Below the pieces are notes generated by a model that was given only the letters and a program-made list of their open reading frames with translations, was not told where the DNA came from and did no database searches. DNA of 52,998 nt. It comes from Akkermansia muciniphila. Lineage in GTDB: Bacteria; Verrucomicrobiota; Verrucomicrobiia; Limisphaerales; SIBE01. A program made the translations under genes and the position numbers. Positions 26,124 to 34,433 of this stretch are shown here, in pieces; position 1 is the stretch's first letter; every line of letters starts with the position of its first letter. Location: the NCBI GenBank assembly GCA_945861765.1, contig CAMAWP010000012.1:1-52998 (forward strand), in the 5' to 3' direction.

Positions 26124-26846
26124 TCAGATGGTTTTCGCCGGCTTTTCCTCTGAAATCATCACAACGAACTCGCCTTTTAAGACCCTGTTCTGTTGCAAAG
26201 CCAGGAGCTCCGTGGGTGAGCCGCGCAAGAACTCCTCGAACCGCTTCGTCAACTCCCTGGCCAATACGACTCGGGATTGAGGGAAAATGTCGGACAGCTC
26301 AACGAGCAGTTTCTCGATGCGAAAAGGCGATTCATATAATACGAGCGTTCCTGAAAAAGCCTTCAATTTCTCCAACGCTTTTCGGCGAGCAGCAGATTTA
26401 TGGGGAAGAAAGCCGGCGAAATGAAACTCATCCGTTGGCGAGCCACTGGCTGTCAGGGCCGCGACGAGCGCGCACGGCCCAGGGATAGACTCGACCCGAA
26501 AGCCTGCCTGGATGGCGGTGCGCACAACGCGTTCACCGGGGTCGCTAATCCCAGGACTGCCAGCATCGGTCACCAAAGCGACCTTTTCTCCGCGCTGCAA
26601 ACGCCCGACAATTTCTGCGCTCCTCTTGGCTTCGTTAAACCGAAAATAGCTGATCAGAGGCTTCGTGATGCCGTAATGCTTCAACAGTTGGCCTGTGTGG
26701 CGCGTGTCTTCCGCAGCCACGACATCGCACTCTTTCAAAGTTCGAAGCGCCCGCAACGTGATGTCTTCGAGATTGCCAATCGGTGTTGCGACAAGATAGA
26801 GCGTGCTCGGCGTCAGCGGCGGCAGGGATAGTGGCGTCTCGGGCAT
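26124..26846 (-). CDS. rsmI: 16S rRNA (cytidine1402-2'-O)-methyltransferase RsmI
   Basis: 240 residues. It methylates the ribose of C1402 in the decoding centre using SAM. The tetrapyrrole-methylase fold is clear: LYLVATPIGNLEDITLRALR, then AAEDTRHTGQLLKHYGI, ALVTDAGSPGISDPGERVVR and the IPGPCALVAALTASGSPTDE loop. The usual SFHEHNE segment reads SYFRFNE here. The protein is shorter than E. coli RsmI (286), lacking part of the C-terminal domain, as in many relatives. It starts 22 bp after the galM stop on the same strand. Confidence 0.95.
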   Translation of the reverse strand: MPETPLSLPPLTPSTLYLVATPIGNLEDITLRALRTLKECDVVAAEDTRHTGQLLKHYGITKPLISYFRFNEAKRSAEIVGRLQRGEKVALVTDAGSPGISDPGERVVRTAIQAGFRVESIPGPCALVAALTASGSPTDEFHFAGFLPHKSAARRKALEKLKAFSGTLVLYESPFRIEKLLVELSDIFPQSRVVLARELTKRFEEFLRGSPTELLALQQNRVLKGEFVVMISEEKPAKTI

Positions 26847-26868
26847 TCGTCGGAGTCGAGAGCAAACC

Positions 26869-27921
26869 TCATGATGACCGCGTGGAAAACTCGTGAACCG
26901 TCGTCTGAGTGTACGTCTGGCCAGGATTTAGGATCACAGATGGAAAACCGGGCTGGTTGACGGAGTCGGGAAAGTGCTGGCATTCCAAACAGAATGCGGA
27001 GTTCTTGTGATAGACCTTGCCACCTTTGCCCGAGAGGCTTCCATCGAGGTAATTCGCTGTGTAGAGTTGAATTCCCGGCTCGGTCGTCAAGACCCTCAAA
27101 ACTCGTCCGCTGGCTGGCTCGTAACATCCGGCTGCGAAGTTCAAATCACCCGCTGGCGATTTGTTCAAAACATAATTGTGATCGTAACCGGTGGGATGAT
27201 TCGTGAGTTGGTTGAATCGTGCGCCAATGCGCGCCGGCTTGGTGAAGTCCATCACTGTCCCCGCCACCGCGCTAATTTCACCCGTAGGAATACTGGTGGC
27301 ATCGACGGGAGTGTAATGGCTGGCATTGATCTCCAGCTCATGATTGAGGATGTCGCCCTGGCCAGCGCCAGCGAGGTTGAAGTACGAGTGATTGGTTAAA
27401 TTGAGGGGCGTTGGTTTGTCAGTCGTTGCCTCGTAATCAATCTGCAATTGGTCCCGATCGGTCAGAACGTAAGTCACATCGATGTGGAGGTTGCCTGGAT
27501 AACCTTCTTCGCCATCGGGACTGAGATAGCTGAATCTCACCGCTTGGCCTTTCGCGTGTTCGACCTGCGCGGCTTTCCAAACGCGTTTGTCAATCCCCTT
27601 GATGCCACCATGAAGGTGGTTGGGACCGTTGTTCACCGCGAGGGTAAAGTCCTTGCCGTTCAAGGTGAATTTGCCGTTGGCAATGCGATTTGCGAATCGA
27701 CCTGTGGTGCAACCGAAATGAGGATGGCCTTTGAGATAACTTTCCAAACTGTCGAAACCCAGGACCACGTCGGCCAATGTCCCGTTCCGGTCAGGAACGT
27801 GTAGTTCCGTGAGCAGCGCGCCGTAAGTCATCACCTTGGCTTTAATCCCGTTCCTGTTGATCAGAGTATAAATTTCGACGCTTTCTCCTTCGCTGCTCTT
27901 TCCGAAAATCGCTTTTTCCAT
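26869..27921 (-). CDS. galM: aldose 1-epimerase (galactose mutarotase)
   Basis: 350 residues. It interconverts alpha and beta anomers of aldohexoses. The active-site blocks are present: NGPNHLHGGIKGIDKRVW with one catalytic histidine, PLNLTNHSYFNLAG with the second, GYDHNYVLN for sugar binding, and LECQHFPDSVNQP, typical of the C-terminus. No signal peptide, so cytoplasmic. It lies 10 bp after the phosphohexomutase stop and 22 bp before rsmI, suggesting one carbohydrate-oriented transcript that also carries rsmI. Confidence 0.95.
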   Translation of the reverse strand: MEKAIFGKSSEGESVEIYTLINRNGIKAKVMTYGALLTELHVPDRNGTLADVVLGFDSLESYLKGHPHFGCTTGRFANRIANGKFTLNGKDFTLAVNNGPNHLHGGIKGIDKRVWKAAQVEHAKGQAVRFSYLSPDGEEGYPGNLHIDVTYVLTDRDQLQIDYEATTDKPTPLNLTNHSYFNLAGAGQGDILNHELEINASHYTPVDATSIPTGEISAVAGTVMDFTKPARIGARFNQLTNHPTGYDHNYVLNKSPAGDLNFAAGCYEPASGRVLRVLTTEPGIQLYTANYLDGSLSGKGGKVYHKNSAFCLECQHFPDSVNQPGFPSVILNPGQTYTQTTVHEFSTRSS

Positions 27922-27931
27922 GGGACGGTTT

Positions 27932-29359
27932 CTAGCCTTGTAAAAGCTTGCGGCAAGCCGTTCGGAGCCGACCGAGTTGAGATGTGGATTTGGCTTCGAT
28001 GTAGCAACGGATGAGCGGTTCAGTTCCGCTCGCGCGAAAGGCCACCCATTCCTGGGCTGGCAGTAAGAACTTATATCCGTCCGTGGTGATGAACTTTACG
28101 ACTTTGAACGGCCCAATCATGTCCAGACCCCCCGCGAGTTTCTGCAACAGAGCTGCTTTTTTGTCCGGCGCGATGGCTACGTTGATTCGTTCGGTGTGAA
28201 ATTCGCCGGTCTGTTTCTCCAGTTGCTTTAATATTTGTCCAAGGGACTTGCGCTCCGTCGCCACTAGCTCAGCCATCAGCAGGCAAGCCAGAATGCCATC
28301 CTTTTCTGGAACGTGTCCTTTCACGCTCAGTCCGCCTGACTCTTCGCCACCAACGATGATCGGTTCGCTTTCCATTAACGCTCCAATGTATTTGAAGCCG
28401 ACTGGGGTTTCGTGGATTTTCACGCCCAGGAGCGCCGCCACCGCGTCCACTTGATGGCTGGTCGGGACGGTTCGAACGGCTGCGCCAGTCCATCCACGAT
28501 TCTTTTTCAGATGATAGAGAGTCAGGGCCAGGATCTGGTTCGGAGTCAGCCATGTGCCATCCTTGTCCACGATTCCGAAGCGATCAGCATCGCCATCTAA
28601 GCCAAGCCCGAGCTTCGCTCTGCCACTCAAAATACAGGCGCGCACTTCGGCCATGCCATCGGAGTTAGGTTCCGGATGATGCCCTCCAAAGAGCGGATTG
28701 GGCTGGTCATGAAAAACTGTTAGCTTGGCTCCCGCTTCCGCCAATAGAGTGTCAAGGTAACCACGGCCGGTGCCGTACATCAGCTCGATAGCGATCTTGA
28801 GTTTGGCTTGCTTGATGATGTTGAAATCAACCAGTTTCCGCAGTTGTCTGAAATAGGCGGCTTGCGGGTCGATCATTTTGCAAGAGAATGCGTGTGTCGC
28901 TGAGCTTTCAAAATTCCAGTTTGCGGCGACGAGCCGGACGATATTTTCTTCGATTTGCTGAGTGACTTCGGGAGGAGCTGCGGCACCGTTGCTGGTGGAA
29001 AACTTTAAACCTTGATACTCCGCCGGGTTATGGCTGGCCGTCATGTTGATGCCCCCTACGGCCTTGTGGAGTCGGATCGTATGAGCGATCACCGGCGTCG
29101 GAGCGTCGCGCTGGCAGAGCAGGGGAATGAAGCCATGGCTGGCTAGCACCTCGGCGGCAGCCAAGGTAAATTCGCGGCCCAGAAACCGAGTGTCGTGACC
29201 CAAAATCACGACTGGCTTTAGCTTAAATATTTTGGACTCAGGGTTTTTGAGTTCTGATTCGAGATAAAGGGCGATACCTTCAGCCGCCAAGCGGACGTTG
29301 GCGAATGTAAAATCCCGGGCAATAAGGCCGCGCCATCCCGAAGTGCCAAATTTGATCAT
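27932..29359 (-). CDS. phosphoglucomutase/phosphomannomutase family protein
   Basis: 475 residues of the alpha-D-phosphohexomutase family, all four domains present. Ser109 in MTASHNPAEYQGLKF is the phosphoserine; GLDGDADRFG binds magnesium; GGEESGGLS contacts the sugar; RASGTEPLIRCYIEA binds phosphate. The enzyme shifts phosphate between C1 and C6 of glucose or mannose, feeding UDP-glucose made for ugd (30962-32251). Whether it prefers glucose or mannose is not decidable here. It is first in a minus-strand set with galM and rsmI. The 75 bp before its start separate it from nuoA. Confidence 0.93.
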   Translation of the reverse strand: MIKFGTSGWRGLIARDFTFANVRLAAEGIALYLESELKNPESKIFKLKPVVILGHDTRFLGREFTLAAAEVLASHGFIPLLCQRDAPTPVIAHTIRLHKAVGGINMTASHNPAEYQGLKFSTSNGAAAPPEVTQQIEENIVRLVAANWNFESSATHAFSCKMIDPQAAYFRQLRKLVDFNIIKQAKLKIAIELMYGTGRGYLDTLLAEAGAKLTVFHDQPNPLFGGHHPEPNSDGMAEVRACILSGRAKLGLGLDGDADRFGIVDKDGTWLTPNQILALTLYHLKKNRGWTGAAVRTVPTSHQVDAVAALLGVKIHETPVGFKYIGALMESEPIIVGGEESGGLSVKGHVPEKDGILACLLMAELVATERKSLGQILKQLEKQTGEFHTERINVAIAPDKKAALLQKLAGGLDMIGPFKVVKFITTDGYKFLLPAQEWVAFRASGTEPLIRCYIEAKSTSQLGRLRTACRKLLQG

Positions 29360-29434
29360 AGTGGTTCCTGATCGCGTAATCCGTGATCCTGAAGTCTTAC
29401 GATTCTTTCACGCAGGAAGGCTCACGAATCACGC

Positions 29435-29815
29435 TCAAGTCTTCCAATCGAAAGCCCGTTTCTTCACCGCGTAGATGTACCCGACAAACAGGATGCCGAG
29501 GAAAGTAATCATCGAGCCGAATATGAGATTGGCGTTATCGCGAAGCATTTCCTTGTAAATGACAGCCCAAGGGTAAAGAAAAACAACTTCGATATCGAAA
29601 AGTATGAAGAGCATCGCCACCAGGTAAAACTTAACCGATAAACGAGTGCTTCCTTCTCCGATCGGAAGCATCCCGCATTCATACGGCGTGTCTTTAATCC
29701 GGTTACGTTTGGCCCGTTTGCCGAGGAAAACCGAGGCAATCAGAGTGCCGGCGGCAAAGGCGATCGCGACCAAACCAAGTATCAACACTGGAATGTACTG
29801 CGACAATTGGTCCAT
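29435..29815 (-). CDS. nuoA: NADH-quinone oxidoreductase subunit A
   Basis: 126 residues from ATG 29815; the frame is open for a further 70 codons upstream but that part is not NuoA-like and would overlap the divergent promoter region. Three transmembrane helices are visible at about 8-30, 65-85 and 93-115. The conserved PYECGMLPIGEGSTRLSVKF loop with its cysteine, and LFILFDIEVVFLYPWA, identify the ND3/NuoA subunit, part of the membrane arm of complex I. The other nuo genes are not adjacent: the next gene downstream is a phosphohexomutase. Confidence 0.94.
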   Translation of the reverse strand: MDQLSQYIPVLILGLVAIAFAAGTLIASVFLGKRAKRNRIKDTPYECGMLPIGEGSTRLSVKFYLVAMLFILFDIEVVFLYPWAVIYKEMLRDNANLIFGSMITFLGILFVGYIYAVKKRAFDWKT

Positions 29816-29928
29816 GCCGTCACGGTAGAAATGAGGCCATATTTTGGCAAGCGGAAAGCTGATTTCATTTTGGAGTTTGATTTCAGGCTTGCCTTTTTGG
29901 TGTGCAAAACGATGATTTTTCGGAATAT

Positions 29929-30735
29929 ATGAGTTCCGAAACAACTGGCTCCTCCGGGTTTTATGAGTTTTTAGCCTGGCTGGAAGAAAATAAGAAACGA
30001 TTACTGATCGCGTTCCTGGTGGCAATAGTTGCTGGCTTTGGAATTTCGATTTACCGGTGGAAAGCCCACGAAACCGAGCTAGCTGCTAGCGATGCTTTGC
30101 TGAAGCTGCATTCCTCCGCGAATCCCGCTGAGAAGGCAGCTCCGTCGTCGGCTTCGGATTACTTGAAAGTTGCCGATGAGTATCCTCACACCGACGCGGC
30201 TGAGCGCGCTTTGCTGCTGGGGGCTGGAACTCTGTTCACAGAGAGCAAGTATCCAGAAGCTCAGGCGAAATTTGAGCAATTCCTAAAAGAAAACTCGGGC
30301 AGCCCGTTGGCCGCGACCTCTGCTTATGGACGAGCTGCTGCGCTGGAGGCTCAAGGCAAATTGGATGATGCGCTGAGCGCTTATCAGAATGTGGTCACGC
30401 AGTACCCCCGAGCTTCGTTAGTAAATGACGCCAGATTCGCTACTGCTCGCATTTATGAAGCCAAGAAGCAGCCTGAATTGGCGCTCAAGACTTACGAGGA
30501 TATGTCCCGTACCAACTCGGCGAGCACCAAAGCAACTGAAGCCATGATGCGAAAGGAGCATCTTTTCACAAAATATCCTGAGCTCGCTAAAACGAGCGCT
30601 GCGGCATCCTCTGTCACTAACCAGCCAGCAATGTTGGCGCCTGACGTTTCTCCCAAACCGACAGCGAATACTTTGGTGGTTCCCGGAACCAATGCTCCCG
30701 TGTCGGCGACCAGCCCACCTGCGGCTAAGCCTTAA
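29929..30735 (+). CDS. membrane-anchored tetratricopeptide-like protein
   Basis: 268 residues from ATG 29929; a GTG at 29902 would add nine. A short cytoplasmic head and a single transmembrane helix (about 27-44, RLLIAFLVAIVAGFGISIYR) are followed by a helical repeat region with TPR/YfgM-type units (DAAERALLLGAGTLFTESKY, LDDALSAYQNVVTQYPRASL, ELALKTYEDMSR). The C-terminal 60 residues are proline-, alanine- and threonine-rich and probably disordered. The layout resembles YfgM, a periplasmic chaperone-associated protein, or YbgF-like proteins. The exact partner is unknown. It is divergent from nuoA. Confidence 0.8.
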   Translation: MSSETTGSSGFYEFLAWLEENKKRLLIAFLVAIVAGFGISIYRWKAHETELAASDALLKLHSSANPAEKAAPSSASDYLKVADEYPHTDAAERALLLGAGTLFTESKYPEAQAKFEQFLKENSGSPLAATSAYGRAAALEAQGKLDDALSAYQNVVTQYPRASLVNDARFATARIYEAKKQPELALKTYEDMSRTNSASTKATEAMMRKEHLFTKYPELAKTSAAASSVTNQPAMLAPDVSPKPTANTLVVPGTNAPVSATSPPAAKP

Positions 30736-30961
30736 CTCGCTTCTTCACGAGTCGGACATTCAGATTTGCCTTGGCCGCAGTCGATGGAACTTACCACGTA
30801 GCCCGTTGGGTTGAGTCGTTGTTTGGTCGGGCTCTCGCTGGACTGGTGGATGGCCGGTTTCTGACTCGTGAATCGAAGTCACCACGGCCGATAGAAATCG
30901 GTCATTTAAAAGTGAGTTCCAATATGGGAAATTTGAGGCGAACCCAATCAGTGTGCGATTT

Positions 30962-32251
30962 ATGAAAGTCTCAATCATTGGAACAGGCTACGTCGGCCTC
31001 GTCACCGGAACCTGCTTTGCCGAGGTTGGCCACAAAGTCATCTGCGTTGATTGCGACGATGAGAAGGTAAAATTGTTGCAGCAAGGCGGAGTTCCAATTT
31101 ACGAGCCCGGATTGGAGGAGTTGATTCAAAAGAACGTCGCATCGGGAGGGCTCACTTTCACCACATCGACCCGAGAAGGCGTGGAGAAAAGTGACATCAT
31201 TTTCATTGCAGTCCCGACGCCACCACTCCCCGACGGTTCGGTTGATTTGAGTTTTATGGAAGGGGTCGCTCGAGATATCGCTAGCGTGATGACGAGTTAC
31301 AAAATAGTGGTCGATAAAAGCACTGTGCCTGTGAAGACCGGCGATAAAGTGGTGGAGACTATTCGGCGATATTGCAAGTCTCAGGTGGAATTCGATGTCG
31401 TGAGCAACCCGGAATTCCTTCGCGAAGGGTTTGCGGTCGGAGATTTTCTGAAGCCAGATCGAGTGGTGGTGGGGGTGCGATCGCAGCGTCCGGTGACCGC
31501 AATGCGCGAGATGTACGCGCCTTTTAATTGTCCGATAATTGTCACGGACATCAACTCGGCAGAATTGATCAAGCACGCGGCGAATTCCTTCCTGGCATTG
31601 AAGATTTCATACATCAACGCGATTTCTGTCCTGTGTGAGGCTTCAGGAGCCAACGTTCAGGAAGTCGCTAATGGCATCGGCATGGATCATCGGATTGGTC
31701 GAGCGTTTCTGGACTCCTCACTCGGATTTGGAGGGAGTTGCTTCCCAAAGGATCTGAGCGCATTTATCAAAATTTCGGAAAAGCTCGGCTACGACTTCGC
31801 TTTGCTAAAGGAAGTGCAATGCATCAATGCCCGGCAAATGGACCGTTTTTTTAAAAAAATTGTGGACACGCTCTGGGTGCTCAAGGACAAAAAAATTGGC
31901 GTTCTAGGCTTGGCCTTCAAACAAAATACAGACGACGTCCGAATGTCTCCCGCGATTGAGCTGTGCCAGCGTTTGCAGAAAGAAGGCGCGATTCTCCGTG
32001 TCTATGATCCAAAAGCGATGGAGAAGGCCAAGTCCCTGCTTCAAAATGTCACTTACGTCGCCGACATGAACAGCGTCGCCGAAGGTTGCGATGCACTCGT
32101 GGTGGCGACCGAGTGGCCAGAGTTCAAAAAGCTGGATCTGGAACGTGTCCGGAAAGTGATGACGCACCCGATCATGTTTGATGGGAGAAACCTCTTCGAC
32201 CTCGAGGAAATGGAGAGGTTAGGTTTCATTTACAAGAGCATTGGCCGATGA
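30962..32251 (+). CDS. ugd: UDP-glucose 6-dehydrogenase
   Basis: 429 residues from ATG 30962 (a GTG at 30953 adds three). It oxidises UDP-glucose twice with NAD to UDP-glucuronate, the precursor of uronic-acid polysaccharides. The Rossmann motif IGTGYVGLVTGTCFAEVGH opens the protein; the catalytic cysteine is Cys260 in GFGGSCFPKDL; GVLGLAFKQNTDDVRMSPA marks the UDP-binding domain. UDP-mannose/GlcNAc dehydrogenases share the fold, but the FKQNTDDVRMSPAI form and length fit Ugd best. The Nudix gene follows 73 bp later. Confidence 0.95.
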   Translation: MKVSIIGTGYVGLVTGTCFAEVGHKVICVDCDDEKVKLLQQGGVPIYEPGLEELIQKNVASGGLTFTTSTREGVEKSDIIFIAVPTPPLPDGSVDLSFMEGVARDIASVMTSYKIVVDKSTVPVKTGDKVVETIRRYCKSQVEFDVVSNPEFLREGFAVGDFLKPDRVVVGVRSQRPVTAMREMYAPFNCPIIVTDINSAELIKHAANSFLALKISYINAISVLCEASGANVQEVANGIGMDHRIGRAFLDSSLGFGGSCFPKDLSAFIKISEKLGYDFALLKEVQCINARQMDRFFKKIVDTLWVLKDKKIGVLGLAFKQNTDDVRMSPAIELCQRLQKEGAILRVYDPKAMEKAKSLLQNVTYVADMNSVAEGCDALVVATEWPEFKKLDLERVRKVMTHPIMFDGRNLFDLEEMERLGFIYKSIGR

Positions 32252-32324
32252 CGTGGTTCGACCCGACGCATTTGGATGGTAACGAAAGTTTCTCCAGACC
32301 ACCGATCGATCCATCGGGTCTAGA

Positions 32325-32768
32325 TTGAAAGCCAAAGATCGCCACATCATCGAGGTCGCCGCTGGGTTGGTGTTTCGTGCGGGGAAGCTTCTGATCACAC
32401 AACGTCGGCCCAACGATCACCTTGGGGGATTGTGGGAGTTTCCCGGAGGAAAGAGGGAGCCGGGTGAGTCCTTCAAGATGTGTATCGAGCGCGAGTTAAA
32501 GGAAGAACTCGGAATTGATGTTGATGTTGGAGAAGTCTTCGATGCGATGACGCATGCCTATCCTGAAAAAACCGTGCATCTCAAGTTCTTAAAATGCATT
32601 TGGCGGCAACATGAACCCCGAGCATTGGGCTGTAGCGCGTTCGCTTGGGTAGAAAGAGAGGAGCTGGCTCAATACGATTTCCCCGCTGCGGACTCGAAGC
32701 TTCTCCAAAAATTGAAGGCTACTCCGAGTCTGTGGCGAGTGAACGAGCCCAACGCCACCAAACCATAG
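32325..32768 (+). CDS. MutT-type Nudix hydrolase (8-oxo-dGTP diphosphatase-like)
   Basis: 147 residues. The only usable start is TTG 32325, directly preceded by an in-frame TAG, so initiation is probably weak. The N-terminus IIEVAAGLVFRAGKLLITQR is typical of MutT. A full Nudix box, GGKREPGESFKMCIERELKE followed by ELGI, is present, and LGGLWEFPGGK matches the purine-binding region of MutT. The family hydrolyses 8-oxo-dGTP and so prevents A-to-C errors. ADP-ribose or other Nudix substrates cannot be excluded. It lies between ugd and the convergent ndk. Confidence 0.85.
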   Translation: MKAKDRHIIEVAAGLVFRAGKLLITQRRPNDHLGGLWEFPGGKREPGESFKMCIERELKEELGIDVDVGEVFDAMTHAYPEKTVHLKFLKCIWRQHEPRALGCSAFAWVEREELAQYDFPAADSKLLQKLKATPSLWRVNEPNATKP

Positions 32769-32834
32769 CTCGAACCACCGTTGAAGATCGAGCTGAGTGA
32801 CTGGTGCATACCCACGGGGTTGCTGGCGGTCGTG

Positions 32835-34007
32835 CTAAACTTTCACGCAAAAGTCTTCTACCACTTTGCGGAAAGTATTTTGTGCCACATTGACGATTCG
32901 AATTTCGCGCTCGGCATTCTCCGCCGAGTCGCTGGCGTGGGCGGCATTGACCATGATGGTTTGTCCGAATTCCCGTCGGATTGAACCAGGGGGCGCTTTG
33001 GAAGGATCCGTGGGCCCGAGCACGTCGCGGATTTTTCGCACTGCGTCAGGCCCCTCATAGACCAAGGCGATGCACTTTTCGGTGCCAGGCTCGTTTTTTA
33101 ACGTCCCCTCAGCTTCACCCGGCGTGCGGCCCGCCATGAATTTAACGATGTTATCGAATTGATTGTCACCGAAGAGCGGACCTAAAATTTGGCCCAATTG
33201 TTTTTCCTCCGCCGGTGGCACGAGAAAACCCAACTCCTTTTCGATCAAAGCCCTGGCTCTCGAAGCAACGACGTCGGTCAACTTAGTGCGCAAGACCTCG
33301 CGAACTGGTCCGTAAAATTCCGTTGCCTCGGCGACGCTCATGCGATGGACTTTGATTCCGACAATGTAAAGACCAGTGCGAGAGAAGAAATCGATGACAT
33401 TGCCGGGGCGCCCGGTGGCAAAGCGGAAGTTGTCCGGTTTGATCAGGACCAAAGTTCGCTCCGGATGTTCTCCCGGTGGATAGATAATTGTGTTTTCAAC
33501 TATGCCTCCATCCGTGTCGGAATAGCTTGTCCACAACTTGAGCTTTGTCGCGGCTTCTTCAGCGTTCGGTGCGGCCAGGACCGCTGGTTCGAAATACCGG
33601 ATTTGATCGTGTTCATCGAGAATCAGATCACCGTAGGTATCACGGATCGTCTCGCCTCCGCGGCGGTGGGCACTGATGTTTCCGACGACAGCCCGTATTT
33701 TACGCACAGCATCGTCGCCTCGGAAGAGAAGCATCATTACTCGCCGGTGTCTCCCCGTCTTAGGATCGGGCGAGAATTGCTGAATGATGTAATTGTAAAT
33801 CAAATCTTGAATGCGGCCCTCTTGCGGATCATTGGCGGAAACAATGGCGTCCGAGTATTCTTTCACTAACTTCGCGCTCGGCGCGAACATGCGCGCGGCC
33901 GCCAAATCGAGGCCAGTGCGAGTGATTAAACGAGCCAGAATTCCACCGGTGCGGGACTTATAGAGGGAATATGGCGTGATAATGACATAAGCGAGTTCTT
34001 GCGACAT
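32835..34007 (-). CDS. ndk: nucleoside diphosphate kinase with a second, degenerate NDK domain
   Basis: 390 residues, against about 140 for ordinary NDK. The C-terminal part (about 184-375) has the catalytic set: Lys190 in LVLIKPDNF and the phosphorylated His357 in NAAHASDSAENAEREI, with a long insert between them (about 240-300). The N-terminal part (about 5-140) is a second NDK-like unit, seen in LAYVIITPYSLYKSRTGG and VMMLLFRGDDAVRKIRAVVG, which parallels LVYEGPDAVRKIRDVLG downstream. It lacks both the lysine and the histidine. NDK balances nucleoside triphosphates by phosphotransfer; the degenerate half may serve assembly or regulation. The DUF5679 gene lies 15 bp upstream. Confidence 0.88.
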   Translation of the reverse strand: MSQELAYVIITPYSLYKSRTGGILARLITRTGLDLAAARMFAPSAKLVKEYSDAIVSANDPQEGRIQDLIYNYIIQQFSPDPKTGRHRRVMMLLFRGDDAVRKIRAVVGNISAHRRGGETIRDTYGDLILDEHDQIRYFEPAVLAAPNAEEAATKLKLWTSYSDTDGGIVENTIIYPPGEHPERTLVLIKPDNFRFATGRPGNVIDFFSRTGLYIVGIKVHRMSVAEATEFYGPVREVLRTKLTDVVASRARALIEKELGFLVPPAEEKQLGQILGPLFGDNQFDNIVKFMAGRTPGEAEGTLKNEPGTEKCIALVYEGPDAVRKIRDVLGPTDPSKAPPGSIRREFGQTIMVNAAHASDSAENAEREIRIVNVAQNTFRKVVEDFCVKV

Positions 34008-34022
34008 AATGCTAAAGCTAAA

Positions 34023-34217
34023 TCAAGCGGGAGAAGAGGGCGGTGTCTGAGGGGCGACCGGAGCAGGGGATGCCTTGCCACCAAGGATTTTGAACATCAC
34101 CACACCACAGGTCGGGCATTTGCCCTTAATGGCCTTGCGGCCGTTTTTCATCAATTCTTCGACGGCATCGGCAATTTCTTTCTTTGCTTTGCACTTAACG
34201 CAATATCCATCTGGCAT
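34023..34217 (-). CDS. DUF5679 zinc-ribbon-like small protein
   Basis: 64 residues. GYCVKCKAKKEI and GKCPTCGVVMFKI give two CxxC pairs separated by about 24 residues, and the phrase MKNGRKAIKGKCPTCG is the hallmark of DUF5679. A short proline/alanine tail ends the protein. A structural zinc is likely; no function is known for the family. It is probably co-transcribed with ndk, which starts 15 bp downstream, and is separated from tgt by 216 bp in which nothing was recognised. Confidence 0.85.
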   Translation of the reverse strand: MPDGYCVKCKAKKEIADAVEELMKNGRKAIKGKCPTCGVVMFKILGGKASPAPVAPQTPPSSPA

Positions 34218-34433
34218 AAATTGTCCTGGTGATGCGGTTCACGCCCCTGCGTGGTTCGCGTCCACAGCTTACGAGTGGTTCGTCCAAATCGTCAACTGGG
34301 AAAACCACTTCCAAAATTGGTTCACCTCGACGAGCTTTCATGAGGATTCCCTGGGTGGCTAGTCTGTTTGGGCCGCTAAAGTGTCTTGGTGTCGCCAGGT
34401 GTTCTGGCTTCTTTCGACCTTCTCTCTAATCCT

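Noticed and set aside
30736-30961. Possible tRNA or small gene before ugd
   Set aside because: No GTTCRANNC loop or cloverleaf arms were found, and the 64-codon frame there has no protein character.
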